A stretch of 64,000 nucleotides of DNA, from assembly GCA_030762935.1 (NCBI GenBank), contig CM060893.1:15506897-15570896 (forward strand). The letters run 5' to 3'. The notes beneath the pieces were generated by a model. The model was not told the origin of the DNA. It ran no database searches and saw only the letters and a program-made list of their open reading frames with translations. The position numbers and the translations under genes are program-made. The stretch is from Hymenopus coronatus. Taxonomy: Eukaryota > Arthropoda > Insecta > Mantodea > Hymenopodidae. Positions 49,501-62,742 of this stretch are shown in pieces (positions within the stretch are counted from its first letter, which is position 1; each line of letters begins with the position of its first letter).

Positions 49501-52500
49501 GGTGCTTTAATCTTATGTTTCAATTGAACACTTTTCCATTTTCTGCTATGATTTAAAGGTTGTAGTTTTTTAACTCTCTGAGCATTGTATTCTACGAGGG
49601 GCATTCAAATAGTTTTCCTACCAGCTTATCCATTATTGGGCAATAATGGCTACAAAAATGTAACTAATGCGACTGACAATTCTCCTTAAACTATCAAAAT
49701 ATGAATACATGCGAGTTTATGCTTTAATATTCATTGTCATCCTCTATTGAGTTCAGTCCTGTGTCAATAGCTGTGAAAAATCATGGTTGTTTCTAAAGAG
49801 AAGATACAACCTAAGTGACAGAGAGAAGGAAAAAAATCCATGAGGACTTGTTAGCTGTTTGTGGTAATCAAGTGTGGTTGTTTGATACCATTACAAGATG
49901 GATTCAATCATTTGAAGAAGGACAAGAGACTTTGAGAAACTGGCCTCAGGAAGCTGAATGAAAGAACAATTTAAAGAATGAGGAACTTGGTGGAGGAAAA
50001 TCAACATATTACTGTTGAAATGCCTAAGTATTCAAGATGTATCAGTGTTAGCATCATTGACTGTATATTCCATGAAATTTAAAGGGCAAAGCTAAACGAG
50101 AGTACCATCATATAAATATATCTTTAAGAATTGAAACTAACCTCATAATCCACTTCAGAGCATCAAGGAGCTAATATGTTTTCATCTAGAATTGGAATAT
50201 CCCACCGCTCCCACCCTGTAAATACACTTTCTTAAATATTGAATTCCCGAAAATTTTTATGGTAGGGGAAGATTTAACAGCTGTTGCTAGGCAGAAAGTA
50301 AGTATTTACGGTCTAAAAACAATGAAATGTGTATGCTACCAACATAGATAAAGTCACCAAACAAGAAAGTGAAGCTCAAAAGTCACCAACACTCACACAT
50401 TAACAATGGAGTGTTAAGGCTGTAGCTGGAACAAAATAGTGGCGAAACCGGTGGAAATTATTAAAACCAAAGTACAGGAAAGTCAGTTTAGATACACACT
50501 ATCCTAAACCTAACACACCTAATGCTTGCTTCGCTTGCATGCTTTGGTGGAAACAATCGAAACTATTAAAACCAAAGTAGATGAAAACTAAGTAGTTTAT
50601 TTAATACACTGACCTAAACCTAAGCCAGCGCATGCTCACTTTGCTCGCATGCTTTGGTGACACCAGTGGCAATTATTAAAACCAAAGTACATGAAAATCA
50701 GTATATTTACACACACACACACTAACCTAAACCTATCACAGCGCATGCTCGCTTCGCTCGTATGCTTTGGTAAAACAACTGAAAACTACTAAAAACAAAT
50801 TACACGAAAATCACGTATTTACACAACAATAATGGATTCAGAACTCTAAAAACACAGAATCACTTTTAGAGTTGGCAGGATGGCACATCGCGGTATTTTT
50901 TGTATCAATGTTGCAAATCATCGTCATGATGTAAGAAAAGGCAACTCATGCCTTAAAATCAATTATAAAGCGACTCTAGTGATCTAATAACAAACCACCA
51001 ATGATGGTTCCACAACCTTTTAATGGCTAGTGATAAGCAGTTTTCAAATATTGGTAGTTGTGAATTTTGCAACATGAACGTCAACTATGAATGATTTAGA
51101 CGTCACCTGTTTGATAGCAGTGAAACAACAGAAATTGTTGTAAAAAACTTAAGCAAACGAATACTTTTGGTATACTTTAATGAAAATTGCGTACTTTGTT
51201 GAAACTTAAAGACCAAATATAAACAATATATATTTTTAAAAGTTAGTAATACAATGTTACGGTGAGTAAAGGTGAAAAAACTAATACCTAAATAGCTTTA
51301 GTGGCAGTTTAAGTGGTGGAACCAAGATATAGTAATAATATTTAAAGCTGCAAGAAATGTGTTCAAAATGGGTAGTGCAATCTCTAACCAATGAAGAGAA
51401 AAAGAGGGCAAAGGAATGCACAAGGAAACTGTTGAGCATGTTTCCACCTAATGACCGTAAACATTTGACAGATATGTGCACAGAGATGAAAGTTGGTTTT
51501 ATTATTATAACATATCAAATACAGCTAAAAATTGCATTTGAGTCTGATCACTCTTTCTTTGACAAGATTTTAATTCTTGGAAGTGAATGTTCACGTATTC
51601 TTCAACTATAAAAGACCATTAGTGGTTGACTGTGATGGCAGAAGGAAAGACAATGAATGGAGAATACTATGGCTCTCATATTTTGAATCCTTTACTTCAA
51701 GAGCTGAGGCAGGAACTTCAAATCTATTGCTTTTACATGACAATGCATCTCCTTGCAGAATAGCAGCAGCAAATTTGGGGAAACTGGAAGCTGCTAAAGT
51801 TCAGTTGCTTGACCATCCATCTTATAGACCTGACATTGCACCGTGTGACTTATGGCTGTTTCCTCAAATGATTTCTTGCATTGCTGGAAAACCTTTTAAA
51901 TGAGTGCAGGACCTTGCTCAGATCTGTTGAAAATACCCCAGTTTAAGTAACATAGTGCATTTCAAAATAAAATTTTAAGAACTTTCTGAATGCCCCTCAT
52001 AGGAATTTATGCACCACTTTTCAAGGTCATTTTCCATAGTTAATTTGAGTCAATCATTACACATATCTAATGTAAGTACTCTATTTTACAGTGACAAAGT
52101 CCTAGCATAACACTTACCATAGAGATTATGTCAAGAAAGAAAAATGTCACCTTAACAGCACAAGTCACAAACTTCCCTTAAAGGAAAACCAACTTTTCTC
52201 TATCTCATTCTACATATGGTTATAGTTTGGGACAGAACAGTGCTTATTATGTAAACATATTTATTCTTATCTGTGCAAGGCTTGCTGCTAACCCATAAAA
52301 TGTTATGTAAAATAGAATATAAAATACTAGCTAAACTTTGAAATGTGGTTGCTAAATACATTATTAGCTTTGAGGATAGAAGTGCCCCAAGTTTAAGAAA
52401 CATATTTCTCTAAATTCATGCATGAACCACAGCATATGTATGAAACAATTTTACTAACTTTTTCAATGAGAAAGTGTTCACATTTCAGCTTAGCTCATCA

Positions 52501-55500
52501 TAATTGTAAAATAAAGTGTAACTTACGCTTTCTGCTTGGCTGAAATATAGCTTGGTAATCTACAACATTTGGAATGTCTGCTAAAGATTGAGAGTCATCC
52601 TCTGGATCTGTTCCTGATCTATCTGATTCCTCTATAGTCTTCACATCCAGCCTGTACCAAAGCATTCTTTCTCTTACTTTCTATACAACATGTATCTTAT
52701 CAAGAGCTTAAATTAATAACACTGTACTAACCTGCAAATAAAATATCAAATATGTTACTGAGGAAATAATAGTATTGTTGCGAAAAGGTTGCAGAAGGCT
52801 TTGCAACACAACCTCCTAAAATATTATGTAGGTACTGGCTTATAAAAACTAACAAGACTTAAGTATGTGTTTGACACTAAAATTAGGAGAGAAGAATGCT
52901 CTTTATTTTTATTTAAATTGTTGTTAACAAATGAATAGTTATTCTAACTTGGCAAATGAATGGATTTTGTTTCCTTTGTTAGTGCTAAACAACTGTCAAA
53001 TATATTTAATAAAAATTCTCTTAGAATGATAATCATCTAGGATTGTCAAAGGCCAAAATAATGAATAAAACAGAAGCTCTCAATTTTAAAAGCCATTTTT
53101 TAATTTTTAATGTAAATTTTAATGCAAAGAGGAGTTTAGTATATATTCTTAATGACGATTCTTTAAACTTCTATGGACATTACTTTGACTTGAGAATCAA
53201 CTGAAGGTGTCATTCATTGGACTCTTAAGAGTTAAAACCACTTTTATCATAAAATGCACTCATTCAAGACCCTGCAGAAGGTTAAAAATGAGGCTAATTG
53301 AAGAAAATGTCATCCAACCAGGAATAGAATCTGGGGCCTTGACCATGACAGTTCCTTACAATTATTAAGTAAGAGAGTCATTTTTGTAAACTGTTTGATT
53401 TTCTATTTATTAAATCTGATTTTCTGTGCAAAAATTTGATGTGTTAAATTCACATGACTTTATATACAAGTTAATTATTCTTACAAAAGCACAGTATAGA
53501 TTCTAACTGCTAATGAAGATAATGGTTTTACTACATATTTCCTTTAGGTACAAGCAAAATAAGGGAACACAATAGGCTAATGCAATAGTCAAATCTTTTA
53601 AGAGTAGGTTGCAGTGTAATGATAAATGTTGTCCTTTTTGCATGACCAGGAGGGGGGGGGGGAGTATTCACTTACAATTTGAGAAAAGTATAAATATTGC
53701 AGCAATAAACATCTATGAAATGTTAACTCCAAAAAATGTTCACACAAACTAAGTGCTTTAAAAAAATTACATTTTTTGTATAATAAGACTTTGTCTCTTA
53801 TGATTTGTAGAATAAAGCAGATAAAAGTAAAACCTTAGCTATAATGGATACAGAGAGTTGAAAGGTTGTTAAAAGGTACAGATTATTTACCAATAGACAA
53901 GAATTCCCTCAAATCATGCATAAACAACTTTAATACAATACTCACAGAAATCATGTCAGAAACACCAAATAAATCCAAACAACCCCATTCTCTCAAGATT
54001 GTATGCTCTTCCAAAAATACAAAAACCAGATAATAGCATAAAACCCATCATCAACATCAACTCTGCCTATGAATTGTCCAAATGGCTCAAAAATAAATTC
54101 AACACCTTACAAACATTTTGCAATCCAAACATCAAAAAATCACTGGAGTTTGTACACAAAATAAAAAATGTAACAATATTTCAGGAATAGGAACTAGTAT
54201 AATTTGATGTGAAAGCTAGAATGCCTAGCAAAATGGCTAAATGCCAGAACAAGTTTACACAAAACAAATAAAAAAATAAAGTCCAATGGTTCTGATTGCA
54301 AAAAAAAAAAAAAAAACAAAAAACAAAAAAACAACAACCAGCTGTACTGAGTCTTGCATAGTTTCTGAAGCTATGGACGAGAAAGAAAGAAAGAAAAAAA
54401 ATCTAATTAAACCCCCCAATTTATGTATACAGCATTGTTCAGGAAGAGTAAACAAAGCAAGATTTAGAGGGAGTGGTGGAAATTGTCGTTGGTCCACTAA
54501 TTACCAATCTCTGTAATGATTCCGACAGTTTGATTGCAACTGCAGCAAATAACTCATATCTTAAAGGAGTGGGACAGTTCCATCTTCATATTAGCTCTTC
54601 TAGTTAGTCACTGCATTATGGTAGTATATTAAAGAAATATGCTGTGTACATGTGAATACTAAAATTTGCAAAAACCTGTTGGAGTGATGTGCACATGCAA
54701 TACTTCAGCAAACTTTTAAAACAGCATGTTTGCATTTTGTAATTTTACTGGAGAATTTTACATTTTGTACCGAATATAAAATGACTCGCCTACCTGTTTT
54801 ATTTATTATTCATTTAATCACGATCCATGAACAGTGAATGTAGAAAGCTATTTCTTTTCCTGCCAAACGTAGGTTCAGGGTTTTACAATTGTAAGAACAA
54901 GCATAGCACAATGTGGTGTGTGCACATGCATTCACAGAAGAATACATTCTGATTTGTTTACATCATCGGTTAAGTAAGGATGGACTGATAATAAAAGGAA
55001 TAAAGGAAACAACTTTTGTTATTTAGGAAAAGTATTGATAAAGCAGCCTCATTCTTACTTAAAAGTTTCCAAATTACTCTCCAAGTGTACATACATGTGT
55101 ACAAGTGGTAATCTCATGATTTTGATATTTTATACTAATATTGTAAAAAGAAACAATATGTACACGAGTGTGGTAAGCTAGAAGCCACTCAACCAATTGT
55201 GACAATTCTTTTGTACTTAAAAGCCTTATTATTTCAGATGAACATAGCCTGTAAATTGCTCTGTAATTTTAATTTGTAAATTACTAAAATGCTCAAAGGA
55301 TTTGCAAAGCCTATATTTTAAAATATTGAAATTATGAAACAACATAGGTATTTGTGAAGCGAGCCATGATTTTTATTTGAGAATGGCACGGTGTACAGTG
55401 TAGTACTTTACCTCATGGAAAATGGTGCCAATATTTAATCCCAATTAATATAATTATATAGATGGTCTCATTTAGAAATTAATACACGGAAAAACAAGAA

Positions 55501-58500
55501 CAAATCAAATACATACATTTATAATGGTATATCGGGCATGCAATACCAATGCCAAAATATTTTACAAATCCTCTTGTAAGAAAGCTTTGCTTCATTTTAT
55601 TTATTTTTTGGTACTTATGTTGTAATACATTTTGTTAGCACAGTACGCAAAATAATTGCATAAAGGGAACAAATTCCATCCAGTTAACTTTAGAAATCAG
55701 TCAACCAATATTTTATAAGTGACAACCAAGTTTTTCTCGAAAGTAGTATTTGAAGTGTCTTTTGCAAAGCAGTTGGCTAACTTGCTGGCCTGGAGTTACA
55801 TTCAACATTTTTACTTCTATTTCGCCGCATGTGTTAAGTTTCAAAATTATATGAAAACTATGTACCATTCATAATGTTAAAGAACTACAGGACCAAAGAA
55901 AAAAGGTTTAAAATGTTATCTCCTGTGATTGCGTAAAAATAACTGCATCATCCCGACCGATAATTGTTCCACCACCAAAGGGTACTTATTAACAAAGCAG
56001 CATTTCCAAAGACTGTTGGTAGGAGGTTAAGAAAGTCAGACATTACAATGATGTTTCACATTCTTTTTTATGAATATCAAGGAATTTTTCATCTGTTATT
56101 AGGAACATCCGCAGCTGTGTGAAATTACAATTATAAGGAGTAATGGGAGGATTCAACATAAAAACCATCTGGATCATTGTAAAAAAAAATGAAATGGAGT
56201 TTTATTTATGGATGCTCTTTAACTGTTGTGGTTCTCAGCATTCCATTCTATACTGGGCATGAAAGACCGCTTAATTTTGCTCAGAGGCCTCTCTATCAGA
56301 CTTGAGGTTCTTTTACGTGCTGTAAATCAATGACACGGGACCAACAGCTTTACTTCCCTTCCGAAGGAAGCCATGCTAAGGATTTTTGTGCCCGAAAAAA
56401 AATCCATTGTCCTCCGCCAGGTTTGAACCCCCAACTTTGAAGTTAGCATGGTAAACATTACACCATGGAGGGCGACCAAGGATCATTGTAGAATAATTTT
56501 ATAAAGAAAGGGGAGAGGTAAATGAAATTAATCAAGTCATTCAAGTTTAAAAAGCAACCTGTGAAATGTTTGGTAAACCAGTGATCATTATTTTGTAGGT
56601 AGAGAAAGTCATGACCTGGTGTGCCATACTGATGAAATGGCAGACTTACCTGCATTTCACATCCATGAAATGAACCATTGCACATTTAGCTATCTGCAGG
56701 ATAAGTTATCAGCTTGTATCTCACTAAAAGGGGTAAAAGTTTTCATTTTGAAGAGAATGTTATTTACATTTTATGTAACTCTGCAGACAAAAATAAAATT
56801 AATACAAAATAAATACTAGTCAGATAGAAACTTTACCTTGCTTTTGCCACATTTAGTGGTCTATCTCGGCTGAAACTCTTGCGTATGCTTTGGCCATGTA
56901 CAAAAGGAGATGGAGGTAGATCCGCAGGAACTCCACCAAAGGGCTGCACCTTCTTAAGATCCACTACATAAAGCACAACATTTGTCATTTGGAATGAAGC
57001 ACCTATTAGTTGATTCTGAGCTGTTGCTATGTCTTGTATCTTGCCCCAGCCCATTGGAACTGTATCACATGTTCTTGCAGGCTCCCAGCCATAAACTTTC
57101 AGAATATCCTGTGATCCCGCAAACAGGCATTCACCACCTTGGCTGAAGTATATACATCTGAAATTATAGTTCACATTAAAATCATATCCCACCCGATAAT
57201 ACAAGAATTCTGTCCCTTCCACCCTGAAAGAGACAAACAAGACATCCCATCATGCCATGTTGGCATATCTTGGGACAATCTGTAGGTGTTTTCTAAATCA
57301 GCTGAAATTTCTAATTTGCAATTTTTACACTGTGCTATGTAATGAACGCATTGCCCATAGACAGCACAATAGCACAAAATCATGACTTTGTGGATGTGAA
57401 ATGGTGAATTTTGTCCAGAGACCTTAAACAGCTTTACTTCCCTTCTGAAGAAAGCCATGTTAAAGATTTTTATGTCCGAAAAATCCAACTGCCATGACTG
57501 AACTTGCAAGCTTTGATACAAGAGGTTAGCATGGTAAGCACTACACCATGTGTGTGACGAGTAACCAAACTTCACCCATGATCGATACACAGATTACCAA
57601 AGATTCACAAGTCCAGCAATAAAATGCATCATCAATACCACAGACTCACCCACATAGAATGCGGCAAATTGACTGCTCAAGAAATTTCAGGATCTCCCAA
57701 CCACAAAGTCTAGCATAAGCAACATCTTTGACTTAATTGAGAAAATTATAAATATAGAAATAAGAATTAAAATTTAGTTGAGTCGAAGGTATTGTAATGC
57801 ACCCAAAAATTCAATACCGTGATTTCACCGGAAATACATGTTTTGGGTACCCCTGAATCCAAAAAAAAGCACTTCTGGAAAAAGGTCCATGTGTGTGTGC
57901 CTGCGTGTGCATGTGTGTCTGTGGACAACATAGCTCAAAAATGAAAAGACTGTTAAATACCAAACTTGGTATATGTATATCTTCAATTTTCTGGGAATTG
58001 ACTCTGAAGACTACTTTATTCTAGATGAATTTTATGAAATTTTGCATGACTGCTAAACCGTAAGAGATGGACAAAAACTTAACACAAAAAAAAAGGAGAG
58101 CACATTAAAACACAATTTATGTTATATAAAGTTTTTTTCGTGGAGTTGATCGTTTTTTTTTTTTTTTTAGATATTCCTTGTTTTTGGTTTCAGCTTTGAA
58201 AAAATTATACTTTTCTCATTCAGGAATTTGTCAACTCCTGTCCATAGAAACAAAGGAACTTCAGTCATATAGCAACCAGCTTTTGACTATCACTTTAACC
58301 TAGTGTACTCCCTTATTTCGCTTCTGCATACAAGAAAGCAAGTAATAAGACTATTTCTGCTTTTTCTCAATTAGCATGAAGTAATTTGAAGCATAAACTT
58401 TTTAACAATAATTCTTTGTACAGATGTAGAGAAAGTCATGTGAATGAAACACGTCAGATTTTTTTTTTTTTTTTTTTTATGTAATCTCACTGTTCCCCCA

Positions 58501-61500
58501 GCAACCATACCAAAAGATAATTTAGAAGAGGTGCTGATTAAATAACTGCACTCCTCAGATTTGTTAAGAAAGAAATAGAAAAATATTAGATACTAACCAA
58601 ACTATACATCAGACAAGCACCCACAGTATGAAATGCTCTACCCCTACCATCACCCCTTCCTTTTCCCTTCCATCTGGCAGAGAAGCGGAGAGGTTATGTG
58701 TGCAACAGTGGTGGTTGTTCTTGAATAAAAACATACTTGTTCTCCCACTGGTAATTAAACATTTGCTGTTAACTCACATTGCACATGTAAGCCACCACTG
58801 CAATGATAAGGCTGCCACAGGGTTAATAAGAGATGCTGGATTTTGCATGACTAGTAAATCGTAAGCGATAGACAAAAGCTTACTACACAAAACATGTAGA
58901 TCTCGATGAAACACAATTTATATCATATAAATTTTTATCGTGGAGTTGACCAGTTGTGAGATATTTCTTGTTATTGGATTCAGTTTCAAAATATTTTAAC
59001 TTTTCACATATGAGAATTTGTCAAGCAAAGAAACGGATTTCATCCACATGGCAACTAGCTTTTAAAAGATTTGACAATTATTTTAGCCTAATGTAGATCT
59101 CGATGAAACACAATTTATACCATATACATTTTTATCATAGAGTTGACCAGTTGTGAGAAATTCCTTGTTATTGAATTCAGTTTTAAAATATTTAAACTTT
59201 TCACTTATGGAAATTTGTCAACTCCTGGCAATGCAAAGAAACGGATTTCATTTGCAAGATTTGACAATCATTTTAGCCTAATGTATTCCCTTATTTACCT
59301 TCTACTTTCAAGAAAGCAAGTAGTAAGAGAATTCCTTGTAATATTTATCTCAATTAGCATTAAGTAGATAGAAGAATAAGCTTTTCAGCAATAATTTGTT
59401 ACAGAGATGTAGAGAAAGTCATATGAATGGAACACATCAGCTTTTTTTTCATCTACTTCAAATTCAACCAAAATAATGCAGGTTAGCCAATGTCAAAATT
59501 TGATACAATTAACATTTTCTAAATGCAGTTTCATTATTATTTACATAGCTCTAGTACGCTCAAGTCACAACAAGCTTCATTCATCTCTTAACTGCATACA
59601 TCAACTTATTTATTGTTCTTTCTTAATTTCTACTAGGCAGTTTGAGTTGCATATATGAATCACTTATTTCAGAAACAACATAAGTCACTTTTTTGCACTT
59701 TTGAATTACATATGAAATCATTTCATTTCTCATAGTTTTAAACATAAATAACAAGTCAGCTTTTTCATTCAGTTTTTAAGAGTTTTAAAACATCATTTAA
59801 TGCAGATACCATATATATGAGTGACTTCTGTTATTTGTGCACTCTACAGGTACTAAATACTACTGAACCTGAGACTTGAAGTACTTAGGACATTGTAAGT
59901 TGCCACTGGGATATGTCATCTCAAAATGACTTGTGATTTACTGGAAAAATCATGAGTCAATTTCAGGAATTTTATGCATGTTGACATACTAGCTCAGTGG
60001 TCAAAGCTGGCAGGAATCTAAAAGATACACAGCTCAAATACCAGCTATGGCACTGCATTTTTTAGTCTGGCTGTTCTATCTTTCCAATAAACTGTAATCT
60101 TCATGGCATTTCTGGTAAACAACTGTTTATTTGTTTTGGCAGATTCTTATGGTATTGTAGCTATCGGTGCTGTTTTCATTATAAATCTGCACAGTAATGA
60201 AGGGATTTCATCAATGGTATACCATTTCATTTCATAAATTTGCACAGCAAAGAAGCTACTGTCATTGTAACGGGTTGTATCAATGGCATACTATTTCATA
60301 TTTTTTGCATTAGAAATACTTGAATAATAATGTTGCAAGCTTATCAGCATATTGAGGGGCAGTTTCTAATACAAAATAAGGTAATGGATGATATTTCAAA
60401 CTGTTGATTATGTTGGTTGGTGTTTAAGGGATTCAACTCCAAAGCCATTAGTTCCCTTTATCAAACCAAGGGAGTATGTGTCACAGTTCTACGAAAAGAT
60501 ATTTATGTGGCCAACATGTGGCTCAAATAAACCACACAGAATTTGGAAAAATTTCATTCTGATAAATTTTTTAAATTACCCATGTCATTTTGTTTAATAT
60601 TTAATAACTTTGTGGATCACCTGTTACACAGACTTTGAAAACAGATCATTGTTTAATTTTTAGAAGTACCCATGTAACGTTTTTTTTTAGTATTTAATAC
60701 TGATATAAGTATAGCAATAATGTTCTGTAATTAAGTATTTAAATAACTGTAATTTCTCGCAGATAAAAGAAAGTGATTAAGCCAGTGTGGTGGAAAAATA
60801 TTGAATTTCAGAAATAACATTATAATTCACAATTTTGATTAAAATAAATGAACAATTTATACACTTTCTATAGTCTATATGCAATGCCAGATCAATTTCA
60901 GATGTGGTGCAAAACTTGTTAAAACAATTGCCATGGTGACCCTTATAAAATCCATATGTAATGAAGTTCTTTGTCTCTCCTGAAAACTGTGTGTTCTTTG
61001 ACTTAAGTTGTTTCTGAAATAAGCGATTCATTATTAACCACATATGACGGTTTTGCTAGAAGATCCAATGTTCAATGGATCTGTGGTCAGAACTTGTGAT
61101 TGGAAGGACCTCTATTTCATGTTACAGTCACATTAAATAATTTCTACAGTCAAGAGACTAATAAAAAAAATATGGACTAATGTGCCATGCCCAGAATGAA
61201 CAAAAAAATAATAAAATTCTATTCTAGGGACCTGCAAGAGCTTCCTACTAATTGTGAATGTTCCCATTACAAATGTGCTCCATTCACATGCCTTTCTTTA
61301 CATCTCTGTAACAAATTATTGTTAAAAAGCTTAATCTTCTATCTGCTTCATGGTAATCTAGACAAACATTAGCAGAAATTGTCCTTATTACTATATTCCA
61401 TTCACATGATGTCCTCTAGCTGTTTAGTAAACAAATATTTTATTCAAAACATTAATATGTTATCTACATCATGCTAATCAAGATAAACATAAGCAGAATT

Positions 61501-62684
61501 AGTCTTATTACTAGGTTCCTTGCAAGTAAAAGGAAAATAAGAAAATGCACAGATTATAGCAATAGTCTTGTCCTTTAAAAGCCAGTCATAATGTGAAACA
61601 ATTGAGATTCCAATCTCTTTGTTTGCCAGAAGTAAATAAACGAGAAACGAGAAAAAATATGTCTTCCCCTTTCAGAAAAGTGCCTTAAAATTGCAATAAA
61701 TAATCCAGAAATCTCAAAAACGGTTACCTCTACAAAAAATTTATTGACATAAAGTGTGTGTTTAAATGAGATCTACATTTTTGTGTTGTAAGTTTTTGTA
61801 TATCTCTTATGGTTTGCCAGTTATACAAAAGTCCAGAATGAAGAGGTCTTCAGAGGCTATTCCCAGAAAATTCAAAATATACATTTTGTTTGTCATAAAA
61901 ATATCTTATACATGAGATGACTTAATCATACTTAAGATACTTTAATCAAAATCATTAGACCCATTTTTGAGAAAATCAAAAATGTTTAAAACATTTCTCA
62001 TGTAAAAGATTAGTTTGGGATGGGGGATATTTTTTATAAATATCAAATTTGGTATTTAAGTCTTTTCGTTTTTGAGCTATTCTGTACACACGCACATGCT
62101 CGCATACACATCTTTTTCTAAAAATGTTTTTTTTTTTTTTTTGATCTAGGGGGTTCCAAAACATGTGTTTCTGGTGAAATCTCAATATTGGATTTTTGGG
62201 TGCATTACAATAACTTCTCTATACCATATGAACATAGTACATGTAGAGAAAGTAAAAATATATTTAACTTTGTCCTCCTCTCTCTGGTTTCCATTTTCAG
62301 TTGAGAACTATTAAATTCTGATGTTAGACATACTTGGACTTACGGATTTATATATTGGCTCAATATGTTCAAGAAATGATACGAAATTATTTGCAGATCA
62401 GTTTATGGAAAGAATCCTGCAGTTACATTAATAAAAGTATACTAAGGGCAAGAGTTCCAGTGATTCATTTTTCCAATTCTTTAGTTGCCAACCATTTCAA
62501 CACTTACGATATATTGAATTTAATTAGTGAATTAATTTTTGTAACTCTACATTACTTATTATGCTACAAATAAACACTATTTCTGAAGCTGTATGCCTCC
62601 CTTGTCATTTCCATTTGACATCATTGTCACAAAGTCCACTATATATTGTAATTTTACTTACAACACAGTTACTACTACTGCTAC

Positions 62685-62742
<58 letters not shown>

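Larger units (their letters stand above)
49595..51999 (+). mobile_element. Mariner-family element, 2405 bp, with internal insertion
   Basis: The left end CGAGGGGCATTCAAATAG and the right end in reverse, TGAGGGGCATTCAGAAAG, are inverted repeats bounded by TA (49593-49594 and 52000-52001). The transposase is split: N-terminal homology at 49840-50090 and the rest from about 51340 to 51930. The extra 1.2 kb between them contains a tandem repeat and is probably a later insertion. Confidence 0.8.

Noticed and set aside
57171..57590. 139-codon minus-strand ORF
   Set aside because: It covers intron sequence upstream of the 57157 splice acceptor and a SINE fragment (57430-57560), and shows no protein domain.
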